Below, one piece after another: positions 1 through 7,760 of a stretch of 64,000 bases of DNA. The position numbers and the translations under genes were made by a program. Numbering within the stretch: the stretch's first letter is position 1; every line of letters begins with the position of its first letter. The stretch is from Photobacterium halotolerans DSM 18316. GTDB lineage: Bacteria > Pseudomonadota > Gammaproteobacteria > Enterobacterales > Vibrionaceae. The DNA lies in contig NZ_KE384319.1 of the NCBI RefSeq assembly GCF_000425165.1, positions 186,001 to 250,000 on the forward strand, in the 5' to 3' direction. Under the pieces are notes generated by a model that had not been told where the DNA came from, did no database searches, and saw only the letters and a list, made by a program, of their open reading frames with translations.

Positions 1-327
1 GCACAACGTGCCAAAGCACAGGCAGAAGAGCAAGCCGCCGACAATAAAAAAGATGAAAGCCAACAGCGGCAGCAAGTGAGCCGGGATAAGCCGGGTAAGA
101 AGTTGTCTTATAAGCTTCTGAAAGAACTTGAAGAATTGCCGTCTCGTTTGGAAGATTTGGAAAATGAGATTGCCCAGTTGCAGGAAAAAATCAATGATCC
201 TGCATTTTTCCAAAGCTCAACTGATGACACCCAAGTGACCCTGTCACGCCTGGCCGAGGCAGAGCAGGCACTGGAAGTCGCCTTTGAACGTTGGGAAGAA
301 CTAGAAGCAATGCAGAAGGAATCCTAA
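1..327 (+). CDS. uup: ABC-F ATPase Uup, C-terminal end (partial)
   Basis: The reading frame is open from the first base and ends at TAA 325-327, so only the last 108 residues are present. They are highly charged (Gln/Glu/Lys/Arg rich) and then carry a motif of the type KLSYKLLKELEELP followed by a predicted coiled coil, which is how the C-terminal domain of Uup-type ABC-F proteins looks. Uup is a soluble, ribosome- or DNA-associated duplicated ATPase; the ATPase domains lie outside the window. The stop codon overlaps the start of the next gene (TAATG), which suggests translational coupling. The identification rests on the C-terminal domain and on the Vibrio-type neighbourhood (DUF3466, rmf, fabA). 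Confidence 0.82.
   Translation, partial: AQRAKAQAEEQAADNKKDESQQRQQVSRDKPGKKLSYKLLKELEELPSRLEDLENEIAQLQEKINDPAFFQSSTDDTQVTLSRLAEAEQALEVAFERWEELEAMQKES
235..247. other. near-match to matS (one mismatch)
   Basis: GTGACCCTGTCAC differs from GTGACRNYGTCAC only at the purine position. It sits at the left end of a cluster of perfect sites and may be a weak MatP site. Confidence 0.3.
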
Positions 328-2381
328 TGCGACATAAGATGTTCAAGTTTTCAACGCTGGCAATTGTTGTTGCCAGCGTCACGCAGGCACAAGCGGCGGT
401 TTACGACGTTGTTGAAGTGAGCGGTGATGCCAGTGGTGTAGATGCACTGCAATATTACGATAAAAACAGCAGTTATTTGACCAGCCAGGTGCAGTTTTAC
501 GGCCAGGGGATCAGTCCGTCAACAGGCACTGAAAACTGCTTTGAAACCAGCTGTTCATCAACCAGTTATAAAGTGTTTGGTGAAAGCCGCTTTGGCAGTG
601 ACGGTATTGATATCCGCGATGAGATTCCATACCAGCTGGATAACTTCCAGCAGATCAATGACGAGTGGTCACTGGAAAGACACTGCAGCTCTGCATATGG
701 ATTCAATACCTGTGATACCTGGGCTGAAACGCGGTTTTTTGGTGTCGGTTATAACTCGGACAACCCGGAAGATGGCTCGGGCTATGGTGGCCTGCGCAGA
801 GAGCAGTTTGCCTGGCAGAACAATTATTATGCTAACACGCTGCCATTCTTAGATAACGGTGCAGACGCATTTGAGCGTGTCACTACGTTTGCCAATGATC
901 TGGCAGGTTATGATTCAAGCGTGACACCGTCACTCGGTACGCTGGTGGATGGTGGCGATCATGTCTCCGCCAATGGTGCGGTCAGTGCAGTCGGTACCTC
1001 AACGCTGGGTGACTATACGCTGGGCGTGACCAGCTCGGCATACTTCGCCAATAACAACCATTATGCCCGCCAGTTCAACAAGCGCGGCTTTGTGAATCTT
1101 AGCGCCAGTAAGGTTTCATTACTGCCGGTAGCCGGGAATGACCTGGTTAAAAACATGGGGCAGACATTAGCCTGGGATGCTGTCGAATATCCCGCTGGTA
1201 ATCTACTGGTGGTTGGCAGCGCGGCGTTTGCGCCATCTAATCTCAATGACAATATCAAGCTGCCCGATGACGTGCCGATCAACCGTGGCGACCTGAATAA
1301 CTGTGTCACCAATGGCGCGACGCCAGGCACGATATTTAATTCATGGGCTTGTCAGTTTACTGTCTTCGCCAATGAGGCGGCATTCTGGAATGTTGATGGT
1401 TCAGCCACTTCAGAAGCTCAGTTAGTTGCAGCCCGTGCATCGGATCGCCCGGCGTTAGACCCAGATGACAACAATCGTTCTTTCCAGGCATCAGCCCGGG
1501 CGGTTTCTCTGGTTGACGGTAAGCCAGTGATGGTGGGATACACCACCGACTCAGTGGACAACGATTATTATGCGGTGCGCGCAGCTATCTTTAAGCTGAA
1601 AGATGGTGTGACTGGCACTCCAACCGCTGAGAGCTGGACGGTTTCTTACATTCCGAACCTGAATATCGAACAGGGTAATGACCGTATTTACCGCTATACC
1701 ATAGCGACGGATATCAATGACCAAAATAAAGTGATTGGTGTTGCTAAGCGAGCCAAGTCGACAGAGCGCTCTTATGCGGAAATGATGTATTTGTATGATG
1801 CGACGTCGAATTCGTTCAAATGGCTGGACTCATCCGTAAGCAGCATTTTCTTTGCCGGTGCAAACGGCTACCCAAGCGCGATCAACAAAAATGATCAGAT
1901 TGTCGGTTGGGTTGATGCAGAGACGGTCAACCAGGTTAACGGCCGGCAACGCCGTCAGCGTGCTTTCACCTATCTGTCAGGTAGTGACGCTGTCACTGAT
2001 GCACTGCCGGCGAAGTCAACCTGGATGCTGGATGACTTAACCAATGATGATAATATCAACGGTGATGCGAACCAGTTCCGTATCGCTCAGGCTACAGGCA
2101 TTAATGATGCGGGCGTTATTTCTGCGACAGCACTGAAGTGTTATGTGGATAGTGGGAATGGGGTTCCAGATAAGAGTAGGCCGATACCTTATAAAACGCT
2201 CAGTAAGAACGCTGAGTGTGAAGGAGCAGAAGGGATAGTGGCCGTTAAGCTGATTCCTCGCGTTGATGCTCAAGTGCAGCCAAGAAGCGATGATGAAAGT
2301 AGTGTCAGCCGCAAAGGGGGCTCCATTGGCATAGTGACGCTGTCACTTATGGTGCTACTGGGCTTACGTCGCAGAAAGTAA
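327..2381 (+). CDS. DUF3466 family exported protein with GlyGly-CTERM anchor
   Basis: Predicted exported protein of 684 residues. The start ATG at 327 overlaps the uup stop and is followed by a typical signal peptide ending around AQA. The body is a repetitive beta-rich DUF3466 type sequence without catalytic motifs I recognise. The C-terminus has a Gly-Gly motif, a hydrophobic helix and a terminal Arg cluster (KGGSIGIVTLSLMVLLGLRRRK, read as GG, about 15 hydrophobic residues, RRRK). That tripartite layout is the GlyGly-CTERM sorting signal, processed by rhombosortase and found in species with type II secretion. Hence it is probably a surface-exposed, lipid-anchored or released protein. Three perfect matS sites lie inside the gene. 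A strong terminator follows at 2405-2438. Confidence 0.85.
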   Translation: MRHKMFKFSTLAIVVASVTQAQAAVYDVVEVSGDASGVDALQYYDKNSSYLTSQVQFYGQGISPSTGTENCFETSCSSTSYKVFGESRFGSDGIDIRDEIPYQLDNFQQINDEWSLERHCSSAYGFNTCDTWAETRFFGVGYNSDNPEDGSGYGGLRREQFAWQNNYYANTLPFLDNGADAFERVTTFANDLAGYDSSVTPSLGTLVDGGDHVSANGAVSAVGTSTLGDYTLGVTSSAYFANNNHYARQFNKRGFVNLSASKVSLLPVAGNDLVKNMGQTLAWDAVEYPAGNLLVVGSAAFAPSNLNDNIKLPDDVPINRGDLNNCVTNGATPGTIFNSWACQFTVFANEAAFWNVDGSATSEAQLVAARASDRPALDPDDNNRSFQASARAVSLVDGKPVMVGYTTDSVDNDYYAVRAAIFKLKDGVTGTPTAESWTVSYIPNLNIEQGNDRIYRYTIATDINDQNKVIGVAKRAKSTERSYAEMMYLYDATSNSFKWLDSSVSSIFFAGANGYPSAINKNDQIVGWVDAETVNQVNGRQRRQRAFTYLSGSDAVTDALPAKSTWMLDDLTNDDNINGDANQFRIAQATGINDAGVISATALKCYVDSGNGVPDKSRPIPYKTLSKNAECEGAEGIVAVKLIPRVDAQVQPRSDDESSVSRKGGSIGIVTLSLMVLLGLRRRK
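921..933. other. matS site (MatP binding)
   Basis: GTGACACCGTCAC is a perfect match to the palindromic matS consensus GTGACRNYGTCAC, inside the DUF3466 gene. Confidence 0.85.
1984..1996. other. matS site (MatP binding)
   Basis: GTGACGCTGTCAC is a perfect match to the matS consensus, inside the DUF3466 gene. Confidence 0.85.
2334..2346. other. matS site (MatP binding)
   Basis: GTGACGCTGTCAC is a perfect matS match. It falls in the codons for the GlyGly-CTERM hydrophobic helix of the DUF3466 protein and is only 338 bp from the previous site. Confidence 0.85.
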
Positions 2382-2404
2382 TTTGTCAAAATTGTTCGAT
2401 TTTT

Positions 2405-2438
2405 AATCAGGCTCACAAGTTGTGAGCCTGATTTTTTA
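2405..2438 (+). terminator. Rho-independent terminator after DUF3466 gene
   Basis: Perfect 14-bp inverted repeat (AATCAGGCTCACAA / TTGTGAGCCTGATT) followed by a T run, 24 bp after the stop codon. Confidence 0.9.
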
Positions 2439-2546
2439 TGAAGGTTGATCTCTTCGGCTAAATATCCAATCCTTAAGATGGAGTCACAAAAACTCCATCA
2501 TTATGTAACGGTAATGATTAATATGAATAAGGATGAGGATCGAACT

Positions 2547-2720
2547 ATGAAGAGACAAAAGCGGGATCGTATGGAACGCGCACAATCTCGAGGCTATCAA
2601 GCTGGCATTAATGGTCGTTCCAGTGACGCATGTCCATATCAAACTGTGGACGCCCGTATGAACTGGCTAGGTGGCTGGCGAGACGCGAGAGAAGAATTGC
2701 AATCTGGCCGCGCAAAATAA
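2547..2720 (+). CDS. rmf: ribosome modulation factor
   Basis: Small basic protein of 57 residues, the usual length for RMF, which binds 70S ribosomes in stationary phase and promotes 100S dimers (hibernation). The sequence contains the family hallmarks: an Arg-rich N-terminus (KRQKRDRMERA), then RGYQAGINGRS, CPY, and MNWLGGWRDAREE. The start ATG at 2547 is preceded by a purine-rich site (GGATGAGGAT, 2531-2540). A longer upstream in-frame extension exists but would be atypical for RMF. It is a single-gene unit with terminators on both sides. Its place next to fabA is conserved in Vibrio. Confidence 0.96.
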   Translation: MKRQKRDRMERAQSRGYQAGINGRSSDACPYQTVDARMNWLGGWRDAREELQSGRAK

Positions 2721-2749
2721 AACCTTCACCCTCATATCCCTAACCATAC

Positions 2750-2777
2750 AGAGCCCCTTTGGAGAGGGGCTTTACTT
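2750..2777 (+). terminator. terminator after rmf
   Basis: Hairpin AGCCCC / GGGGCT (2752-2757 with 2766-2771) followed by TTTACTTT, 30 bp after the rmf stop. Confidence 0.7.
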
Positions 2778-2798
2778 TATCTGCCGCAGACGCGCAAA

Positions 2799-2820
2799 AA
2801 AGGTCGCGTGTGCGACCTTT
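2799..2820 (-). terminator. terminator after fabA (bidirectional)
   Basis: Perfect stem AAAGGTCGC / GCGACCTTT with a 4-base loop. On the minus strand the stem is followed by TTTTT, so it terminates fabA, which ends at 2848; it may also back up rmf termination. Confidence 0.75.
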
Positions 2821-2847
2821 CTGTCATTGCTATAGCGCTAACTTGAA

Positions 2848-3363
2848 TTAGAAGTTTGACGTGTCTTGAAACAAGCCGACTTTCAGATCTTTAGCAACAT
2901 AGATTTCCTTGCCGTCAACCAGCACTCGGCCGTCAGCAACACCCATAATCAGCTTGCGGTTGATAACGCGCTTCATTTGGATCTCGTAAGTGACTTTTTT
3001 GGCTGTAGGCAGGATTTGACCCGTGAACTTCACTTCACCCACGCCCAGAGCACGGCCTTTACCTTCACCGCCAATCCAGCCAAGGAAGAAGCCAACAAGT
3101 TGCCACATTGCATCCAGACCCAGGCAGCCAGGCATGACGGGATCGCCAGGGAAGTGGCAGTCAAAAAACCAAAGATCAGGTTTGATATCCAGTTCAGCAA
3201 TGATGAAGCCTTTATTAAACTCACCACCTTCATCAGTGATTTCAGCAATACGATCCATCATCAGCATGTTAGGTGCTGGTAATTGAGGACGGCCAGGACC
3301 AAACAATTGGCCTTGGCTGGAAGCGAGGAGATCGTCACGGTTGTAAGAATTGCATTTCTTCAT
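2848..3363 (-). CDS. fabA: 3-hydroxydecanoyl-ACP dehydratase/isomerase
   Basis: FabA, 171 residues, the standard length. It dehydrates 3-hydroxydecanoyl-ACP and isomerises the trans-2 product to cis-3, the branch point for unsaturated fatty acids in type II fatty acid synthesis in the cytoplasm. The active-site motif [19 protein letters not shown] puts His at 70 and Asp at 84, the same numbers as in E. coli FabA. The start ATG (3361-3363) gives the conserved N-terminus. An 18-bp palindrome 39 bp upstream resembles the FabR operator, so control by unsaturated fatty acid status is likely. A hairpin downstream ends the transcript. Confidence 0.98.
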   Translation of the reverse strand: MKKCNSYNRDDLLASSQGQLFGPGRPQLPAPNMLMMDRIAEITDEGGEFNKGFIIAELDIKPDLWFFDCHFPGDPVMPGCLGLDAMWQLVGFFLGWIGGEGKGRALGVGEVKFTGQILPTAKKVTYEIQMKRVINRKLIMGVADGRVLVDGKEIYVAKDLKVGLFQDTSNF

Positions 3364-3401
3364 TGGATGCTATTTTCTCTTTGAAATTATTGGGGCAATT
3401 T

Positions 3402-3419
3402 AGCTTACACCTGTACGCC
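3402..3419 (-). promoter_or_regulatory. FabR-like operator upstream of fabA
   Basis: On the minus strand the sequence reads GGCGTACA-GG-TGTAAGCT, an imperfect inverted repeat. It matches the AGCGTACA(2)TGTnnGCT pattern I know from FabR-regulated fabA/fabB promoters of gamma-proteobacteria. It lies 39-56 bp before the fabA start, where it would cover the promoter. FabR itself is not encoded in this window. Confidence 0.72.
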
Positions 3420-3431
3420 TAACAACTCGGA

Positions 3432-5144
3432 TCAGTGGTGGACCAACCAGTTTTTCATTTTAGTCAACCAACCTGAGCCTTCGTCATTATGACCGCTATG
3501 GAAGTGCGCTATACGTATAGCGATGACATCTAAGAGTGTATCTTCATCGCTTTCTTGATTACTTTCGTCTCGACGGAAAGATTTACCTGTCAGTAAAGGT
3601 AGCGCATCATCCACACTATTTACGGCCCAGATATGAAATTTACCGTCTTTAATTGCATCTAGGACTTCATCACAAAGACACAGGTTACTCAGGTTTGTTT
3701 TCGGCAAGATGACACCTTGGTGGCCGGTTAGACCCCGATAGGCGCAAACCTTGTAGAATCCCTCGATTTTTTCGTTAATCCCGCCGACTGCTTGTACACG
3801 GCCAAATTGATCGACAGCCCCTGTAACGGCGATTTGCTGATTGATGGGCTGTTGAGAAAGGGCGGACACCAAAGCACACAGTTCTGCTAAAGACGCGCTG
3901 TCGCCATCTACTTCACTGTAAGACTGTTCAAAAACGATAGAGGCCGAATACGGTAGCGGCTGGTCAAGGTCAAGGGCGGTACTGACAAAGGCCTGCATGA
4001 TCATCATACCTTTAGCATGAATATTGCCGGCCAGTTCAGCCTTGCGTTCGACATCTGAAATGTCGCCATCGCCAAAGTGAACCACGCAGGATATTCGGGC
4101 TGGCTCGCCGTAAGCGACAGGGTGGCCAGGCATTTCAACAACTGTTAAACCATTAACCTGGCCGATTTCATTGCCATGGCAGTTAATAATCACCTGGCCG
4201 TGATGGATATCCTCGATGGCTCTCTCTGGCAAGTATGAACTGCGGTATTCTCTGGCTTTCAGTGACTGTTGCAAGTGTTCGGCTGTTATCGATTTACCCT
4301 GGGATTCTATTGCTGCTTCACATAGCAGACTTAAATGCCAGATAGGGCAAAGCGGTAAGCGGTTTTGATCTTCTTCATGGCGAGCACCGGTACGCATCAA
4401 TAGTTTCAATGCGTCGTTGTCCGCCATGTCGGGTATTCCGGCTTTTTCAATCAGAGACTTCAGATAGGCTAAATATTTTGGCAGACTGTCTTGAGTAAGG
4501 CGCATATCCTGCTCAAACTCACCATACATACTAAAACCAGAAGCGATGTCAGGCTCAGCATTTTCCAGTTCTGCCATTAAGAATCTGTCACCAACCACGA
4601 CTAATTTTACATTCAGTGCTTCTGCCGGTGGCAAGGGGTAATATTTCTTCTGAGTAACGGGTTGCCACTCCAGTTCGCCATTCATCAGTACCGCTTTGAG
4701 CCTTGGCCATAAGCTTGGGTTGGCAAGAATACTGGCAACAGACAAGACTAAGTAACCATTGTTGGCTTGGTGAAGCAGACCATGCTTAACCTGAGGTTTC
4801 GTTAATTTGCCATCCTCTAAAGGTGGATACACGGCCCCAAACAGATTGATGTCTGTGACGTTGTCACCCGCTATTACAATAGGAGACTCATCAGACGGAC
4901 TTTTACCTGCTGAATCCCAATGCATCAGCAGATCAATGATATAGTCGCGATAAACTTTGTTGTCTGGTGCAGTAATTCTTAATAATCTGGGCTGGATATC
5001 AACTGCTGTGAATCGGCGTACGGCATCGCTCAGGCGATCTTGTAAAATGCCTGTCGGTGCAGGGGGGAGTTGTGCATACTGGTCCAGAATTGGCTCATAC
5101 TGAGTGTAATCTGGGAGCATGGTACGCCAGGATTCTTCTTGCAT
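3432..5144 (-). CDS. LonB-like ATP-independent Lon-family protease (YcbZ type)
   Basis: Lon-family peptidase without a standard AAA+ module in the C-terminal half, 570 residues from the start chosen here. The proteolytic domain carries the Ser-Lys dyad: Ser416 in EVDGDSAS and Lys459 in GGINEKIEGFY. The order lonB-like, matP (divergent), fabA is conserved in enterics and vibrios (E. coli ycbZ, matP, fabA). I chose the Met at 5144 (MQEESWRTMLPDYTQYEP) because it matches the usual N-terminus of about 10 residues before W-x-x-L-x-P-D; the 46 codons further upstream are open but do not look conserved. A perfect matS site lies inside the gene. Confidence 0.85.
   Translation of the reverse strand: MQEESWRTMLPDYTQYEPILDQYAQLPPAPTGILQDRLSDAVRRFTAVDIQPRLLRITAPDNKVYRDYIIDLLMHWDSAGKSPSDESPIVIAGDNVTDINLFGAVYPPLEDGKLTKPQVKHGLLHQANNGYLVLSVASILANPSLWPRLKAVLMNGELEWQPVTQKKYYPLPPAEALNVKLVVVGDRFLMAELENAEPDIASGFSMYGEFEQDMRLTQDSLPKYLAYLKSLIEKAGIPDMADNDALKLLMRTGARHEEDQNRLPLCPIWHLSLLCEAAIESQGKSITAEHLQQSLKAREYRSSYLPERAIEDIHHGQVIINCHGNEIGQVNGLTVVEMPGHPVAYGEPARISCVVHFGDGDISDVERKAELAGNIHAKGMMIMQAFVSTALDLDQPLPYSASIVFEQSYSEVDGDSASLAELCALVSALSQQPINQQIAVTGAVDQFGRVQAVGGINEKIEGFYKVCAYRGLTGHQGVILPKTNLSNLCLCDEVLDAIKDGKFHIWAVNSVDDALPLLTGKSFRRDESNQESDEDTLLDVIAIRIAHFHSGHNDEGSGWLTKMKNWLVHH
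4855..4867. other. matS site (MatP binding)
   Basis: GTGACGTTGTCAC is a perfect matS match, inside the LonB-like gene about 510 bp from the matP start. Confidence 0.85.
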
Positions 5145-5333
5145 AGGCTTGATATAATTTCCGTTACTGTGAAAAAGACAGCAGTATAAAGGAATCGTTG
5201 TCCGCATAATAGAACAGGCATGGATTATCCTGCGATTCGGATGAGAATCAGCCAAAAGGCGTTCCTTCAAAGAGGGAGACATGCTTCTAAATCAATGTGC
5301 TATTGTGCTTCACTATCGATCTAGTTACACTGT

Positions 5334-5346
5334 CACTCTCTATTAA
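5334..5346. other. near-match to matS in the matP 5' region
   Basis: GTTACACTGTCAC has one mismatch to matS and lies 35-47 bp before the matP start codon. It could let MatP bind its own promoter, but this is only a suggestion. Confidence 0.3.
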
Positions 5347-5380
5347 TTGTAGACTTTACATACCCAAATAAGCGTCGATT

Positions 5381-5833
5381 ATGAAATATCAGCAATTAGA
5401 AAACCTTGAGGCTGGCTGGAAGTGGGGCTACCTGGTAAAGAAGTACAAGGAAGGGGAAGCCGTTACGCGGCATATTGATACCAGTGAGGCCGAGGCCGCC
5501 GTGGCATCATTACTTGAGATAGAACACGAACCAACTAAAGTGCTGGATTGGATCGGTCATCACATGTCTCCCGAGCTTGAAAATAAAATGAAGCAGGCGA
5601 TACGTGCGAAGCGAAAACGCCACTTCAATGCTGAGCAGGTCCACACACGCAAAAAATCTATTGATCTGGATTATCGTGTCTGGGAGAAGCTGGCCGATAA
5701 GTCGAAAGAGCTGGACTGTACCTTATCTGACACTATTGAGTATTTGTTGAGTGAAAGCACCAAGTCCCTGGAAGCCAATAAAAAGGTACAGGACATAAAA
5801 CAAGACTTAAGTAAATTGCTTCAACTCGACTGA
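5381..5833 (+). CDS. matP: macrodomain Ter protein MatP
   Basis: MatP, 150 residues, the standard size. It binds matS sites, condenses the terminus macrodomain and tethers it to the divisome. The N-terminus MKYQQLENLEAGWKWGYLVKKY, read as M-K-Y-Q-Q-L-E-x-L-E-x-G-W-K-W, is the family hallmark. The C-terminal part (KSIDLDYRVWEKLADKSKE region) is the ribbon-helix-helix DNA-binding module, followed by a helical tetramerisation tail. Monocistronic and divergent from the LonB-like gene. Seven perfect target sites are present in the same window, and the dif site lies 2 kb to the right, which fits the gene's function. Confidence 0.96.
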   Translation: MKYQQLENLEAGWKWGYLVKKYKEGEAVTRHIDTSEAEAAVASLLEIEHEPTKVLDWIGHHMSPELENKMKQAIRAKRKRHFNAEQVHTRKKSIDLDYRVWEKLADKSKELDCTLSDTIEYLLSESTKSLEANKKVQDIKQDLSKLLQLD

Positions 5834-5879
5834 TTCGCTATACCTAATATCATGCGCTGTTTGTTTGAGGAATAAGACA

Positions 5880-6188
5880 ATGGAATATGTTCTTTTGCTG
5901 GCAGTTGCTGTGCTGATCCTGGTTTTTAAGGACCGCCCAGTAATGATGTTAAAATTTGAGCACGGTGAGTTGAAGCAGACGAAGGGGAATGTCCCCAGTG
6001 GATTCTTACATGGGTGTAAAGATATTGCTCATCGAGAGCCATTCAGTGGTCAAATCAAGGTTTATAAAAATAGGTTTACGACAAAGCTGGTTTTCTCGAA
6101 AGATGTTCCAGCAAAAGTGAAGCAAAAGATTCACAACGTGTTTCCGTTTTCTTCCAACAACAAGAAATCAGGCCGGCGACAAGCCTAG
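5880..6188 (+). CDS. DUF3634 family membrane-anchored protein
   Basis: Small protein of 102 residues with one N-terminal membrane helix (EYVLLLAVAVLILVF), then a short basic domain with the family pattern FEHGELKQTKGNVPSGFL, CKDIAH, FSGQIKVY, and KVKQKIHNVFP. This is the DUF3634 family of Vibrionaceae and relatives; no function is known. The start ATG at 5880 has a good ribosome site (TGAGGAATA). It follows matP by 46 bp and may be cotranscribed with it. Confidence 0.8.
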   Translation: MEYVLLLAVAVLILVFKDRPVMMLKFEHGELKQTKGNVPSGFLHGCKDIAHREPFSGQIKVYKNRFTTKLVFSKDVPAKVKQKIHNVFPFSSNNKKSGRRQA

Positions 6189-6224
6189 GTTCAGGCCTGC
6201 CAGGAGCAGGCTATCATTGCAATC

Positions 6225-6241
6225 TTAATGCACCATAACTT
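6225..6241 (+). repeat. 17-bp repeat, variant copy
   Basis: TTAATGCACCATAACTT. One base differs from the two identical copies at 6775-6791 and 35171-35187 (minus). It coincides with the end of the interrupted response-regulator frame. Confidence 0.5.
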
Positions 6242-6677
6242 TATGTGGGGTAAACAGAACTCTACTAAATCCTGCTTACTTTTCAATATCCAACTGAAAA
6301 TTTGATATCTTGGCTAAACATTGATTGAGCTTTTGCATCGATAGGGGTTTTACAATGTAGCCATCAGGCTTATGCGAGATAACTTTTTTCACCGTTTCCA
6401 TTTAATTTTCTGCAGTCACAACGATAACAGGCAAGTCTGGATGCTCCTGCTTTATTTGGCTCAGCAACGACAGGCCATCCAAAGGTAGGCTGAGGTTTAA
6501 GTCTAAGAAGACACAATCCAATGCATGACCTACGAGCCTGGATTTCATGAATATGGCCTCAGCCTGGCCAATGGAACTGGCATGAAGCAATGTTTTGGGT
6601 TGTATGCTGTTTCTTAACAGCTGGGCTAAAATTTGTGCCATCACTTTGTTGTCTTCAATGATAAGAATACTTTTCAT
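6225..6677 (-). pseudogene. response regulator receiver domain, interrupted by a stop codon
   Basis: The start at 6677 gives a receiver domain: acidic pair in ILIIEDN, phospho-acceptor Asp in VFLDLNL, and the conserved Thr in VIVVTAEN. A TAA at 6402-6404 then stops the frame after 91 residues. The same frame continues directly as METVKKVISHKPDGYIVKPLS, which supplies the missing conserved Lys (the K of KPLS) and the last helix, and stays open to 6225. So an ordinary single-domain regulator of about 150 residues has been cut by one nonsense codon. The truncated product would lack the Lys and alpha-5 and is probably inactive. It lies beside a decayed transposase, in a stretch that is losing function. 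Confidence 0.75.
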
Positions 6678-6774
6678 GTTCCGGCATCCATCTAATTATT
6701 ATGTGTTTTTGTCCTCATTGATATTAGATAAGAATTTACTGACATACCAGCAAAAGAGCTCAAGAACATACATT

Positions 6775-6791
6775 TTAATGCACTATAACTT
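6775..6791 (+). repeat. 17-bp repeat TTAATGCACTATAACTT
   Basis: Identical on the opposite strand at 35171-35187 and one base different at 6225-6241. This copy lies between the response-regulator start and the transposase remnant. Confidence 0.5.
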
Positions 6792-6809
6792 ACTATCTGA
6801 CTTTAAATA

Positions 6810-7760
6810 TCAAACTCGACCATGAGATAAAAACAAATTCGAGAACGACTTAATAAAGCTAATTAGATTGAATCTCGGCATTTGAAGGCCGGCGCATGTC
6901 TTTCGGATACCGCGAAGGCTTGGCAAAACGGCAGTTGAAATCGATGATGAAGTCGGGGAGTTAGCTAGCTTTGTTAATAGTATTGATACTTTGAGACACA
7001 TTCCCTTATTCAGTGATCCTGTAACGTTTTTATTTGCACACTCAATGCGGCCTTTGGCTTGCGAACTGTTGGCGAAGATCAGCTCAATATTAAGATCCTG
7101 CAAGACGCGGCCAAACTGGGTCAACCGGTCGGATTGGGAATCACGCTTGCTGACATGAAAAACCGCATGCCGATCACTATAAAATGCTGTGGGTTTACCG
7201 TACTGTTCAAGGTATTCATGGGTAGCAACCATATAACCGAAGGCTGATTCGGTTGGCCAGTGGCATCATCGATGTAAACCAGTAAACAACATTTAGGGCT
7301 GCGGCCTTCGAGCCAGTCATGGTGGGAGCCGTCAATTTGAACCAATTCACCCAGGCAATCACGACGATGACGAGGCTGGTAGACGTTTGGCATGGGGAAC
7401 CCAAAGACCATCCGCGATCATCCATTGGCGGAGCGTTTCAACTGAAACGTGAATATCATGGCGTTCAGTGAGTTTTTCGTGAGCAAGTGTTGGACCAAAA
7501 TCCTCATAATGTTCACGGATCAACGTCAGACATCGAAGTTTCACTAAATGGTTTATTCGATTACTCGAGGATTGGCCTCGGCGTTGATGAACAATGGCCG
7601 CAGCACCATGTTGTCGAAAGCGTGTTACGAGTCGCTGAACTTGACGAACGCTAAGGGAAAGAACACGGGCAGCATCTGCACGACGGATCCGTTTTTCACA
7701 AACATCTCGGATAGCACCAAATTTTAAAATCTCTTTGTCATTCATAGTTACCAACATCAT
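6810..7760 (-). pseudogene. ISNCY-type (IS1202-like) transposase remnant, frameshifted
   Basis: Three frames together cover one transposase. 7760 to about 7395 encodes the N-terminal helix-turn-helix (MNDKEILKFGAIRDVCEKRI, then RADAARVLSLSVRQVQRL). A second frame gives RRDCLGELVQIDGSHHDWLEGR and LLVYIDDATGQ, the start of the DDE-type core. A third gives MVATHEYLEQYGKP, FYSDRH and FANSSQAKGRIE. A further shift occurs near 6900-7000, where AKPSRYPKDMRRP reads in another frame. Residues between DDATGQ and SAFGYMV appear deleted. The family is inferred from these motifs, typical of ISNCY elements related to IS1202. It is non-functional. I did not identify terminal inverted repeats. Confidence 0.82.

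Noticed and set aside
2866-3282. Plus-strand 138-residue frame across fabA
   Set aside because: Antisense shadow of fabA, which is beyond doubt.
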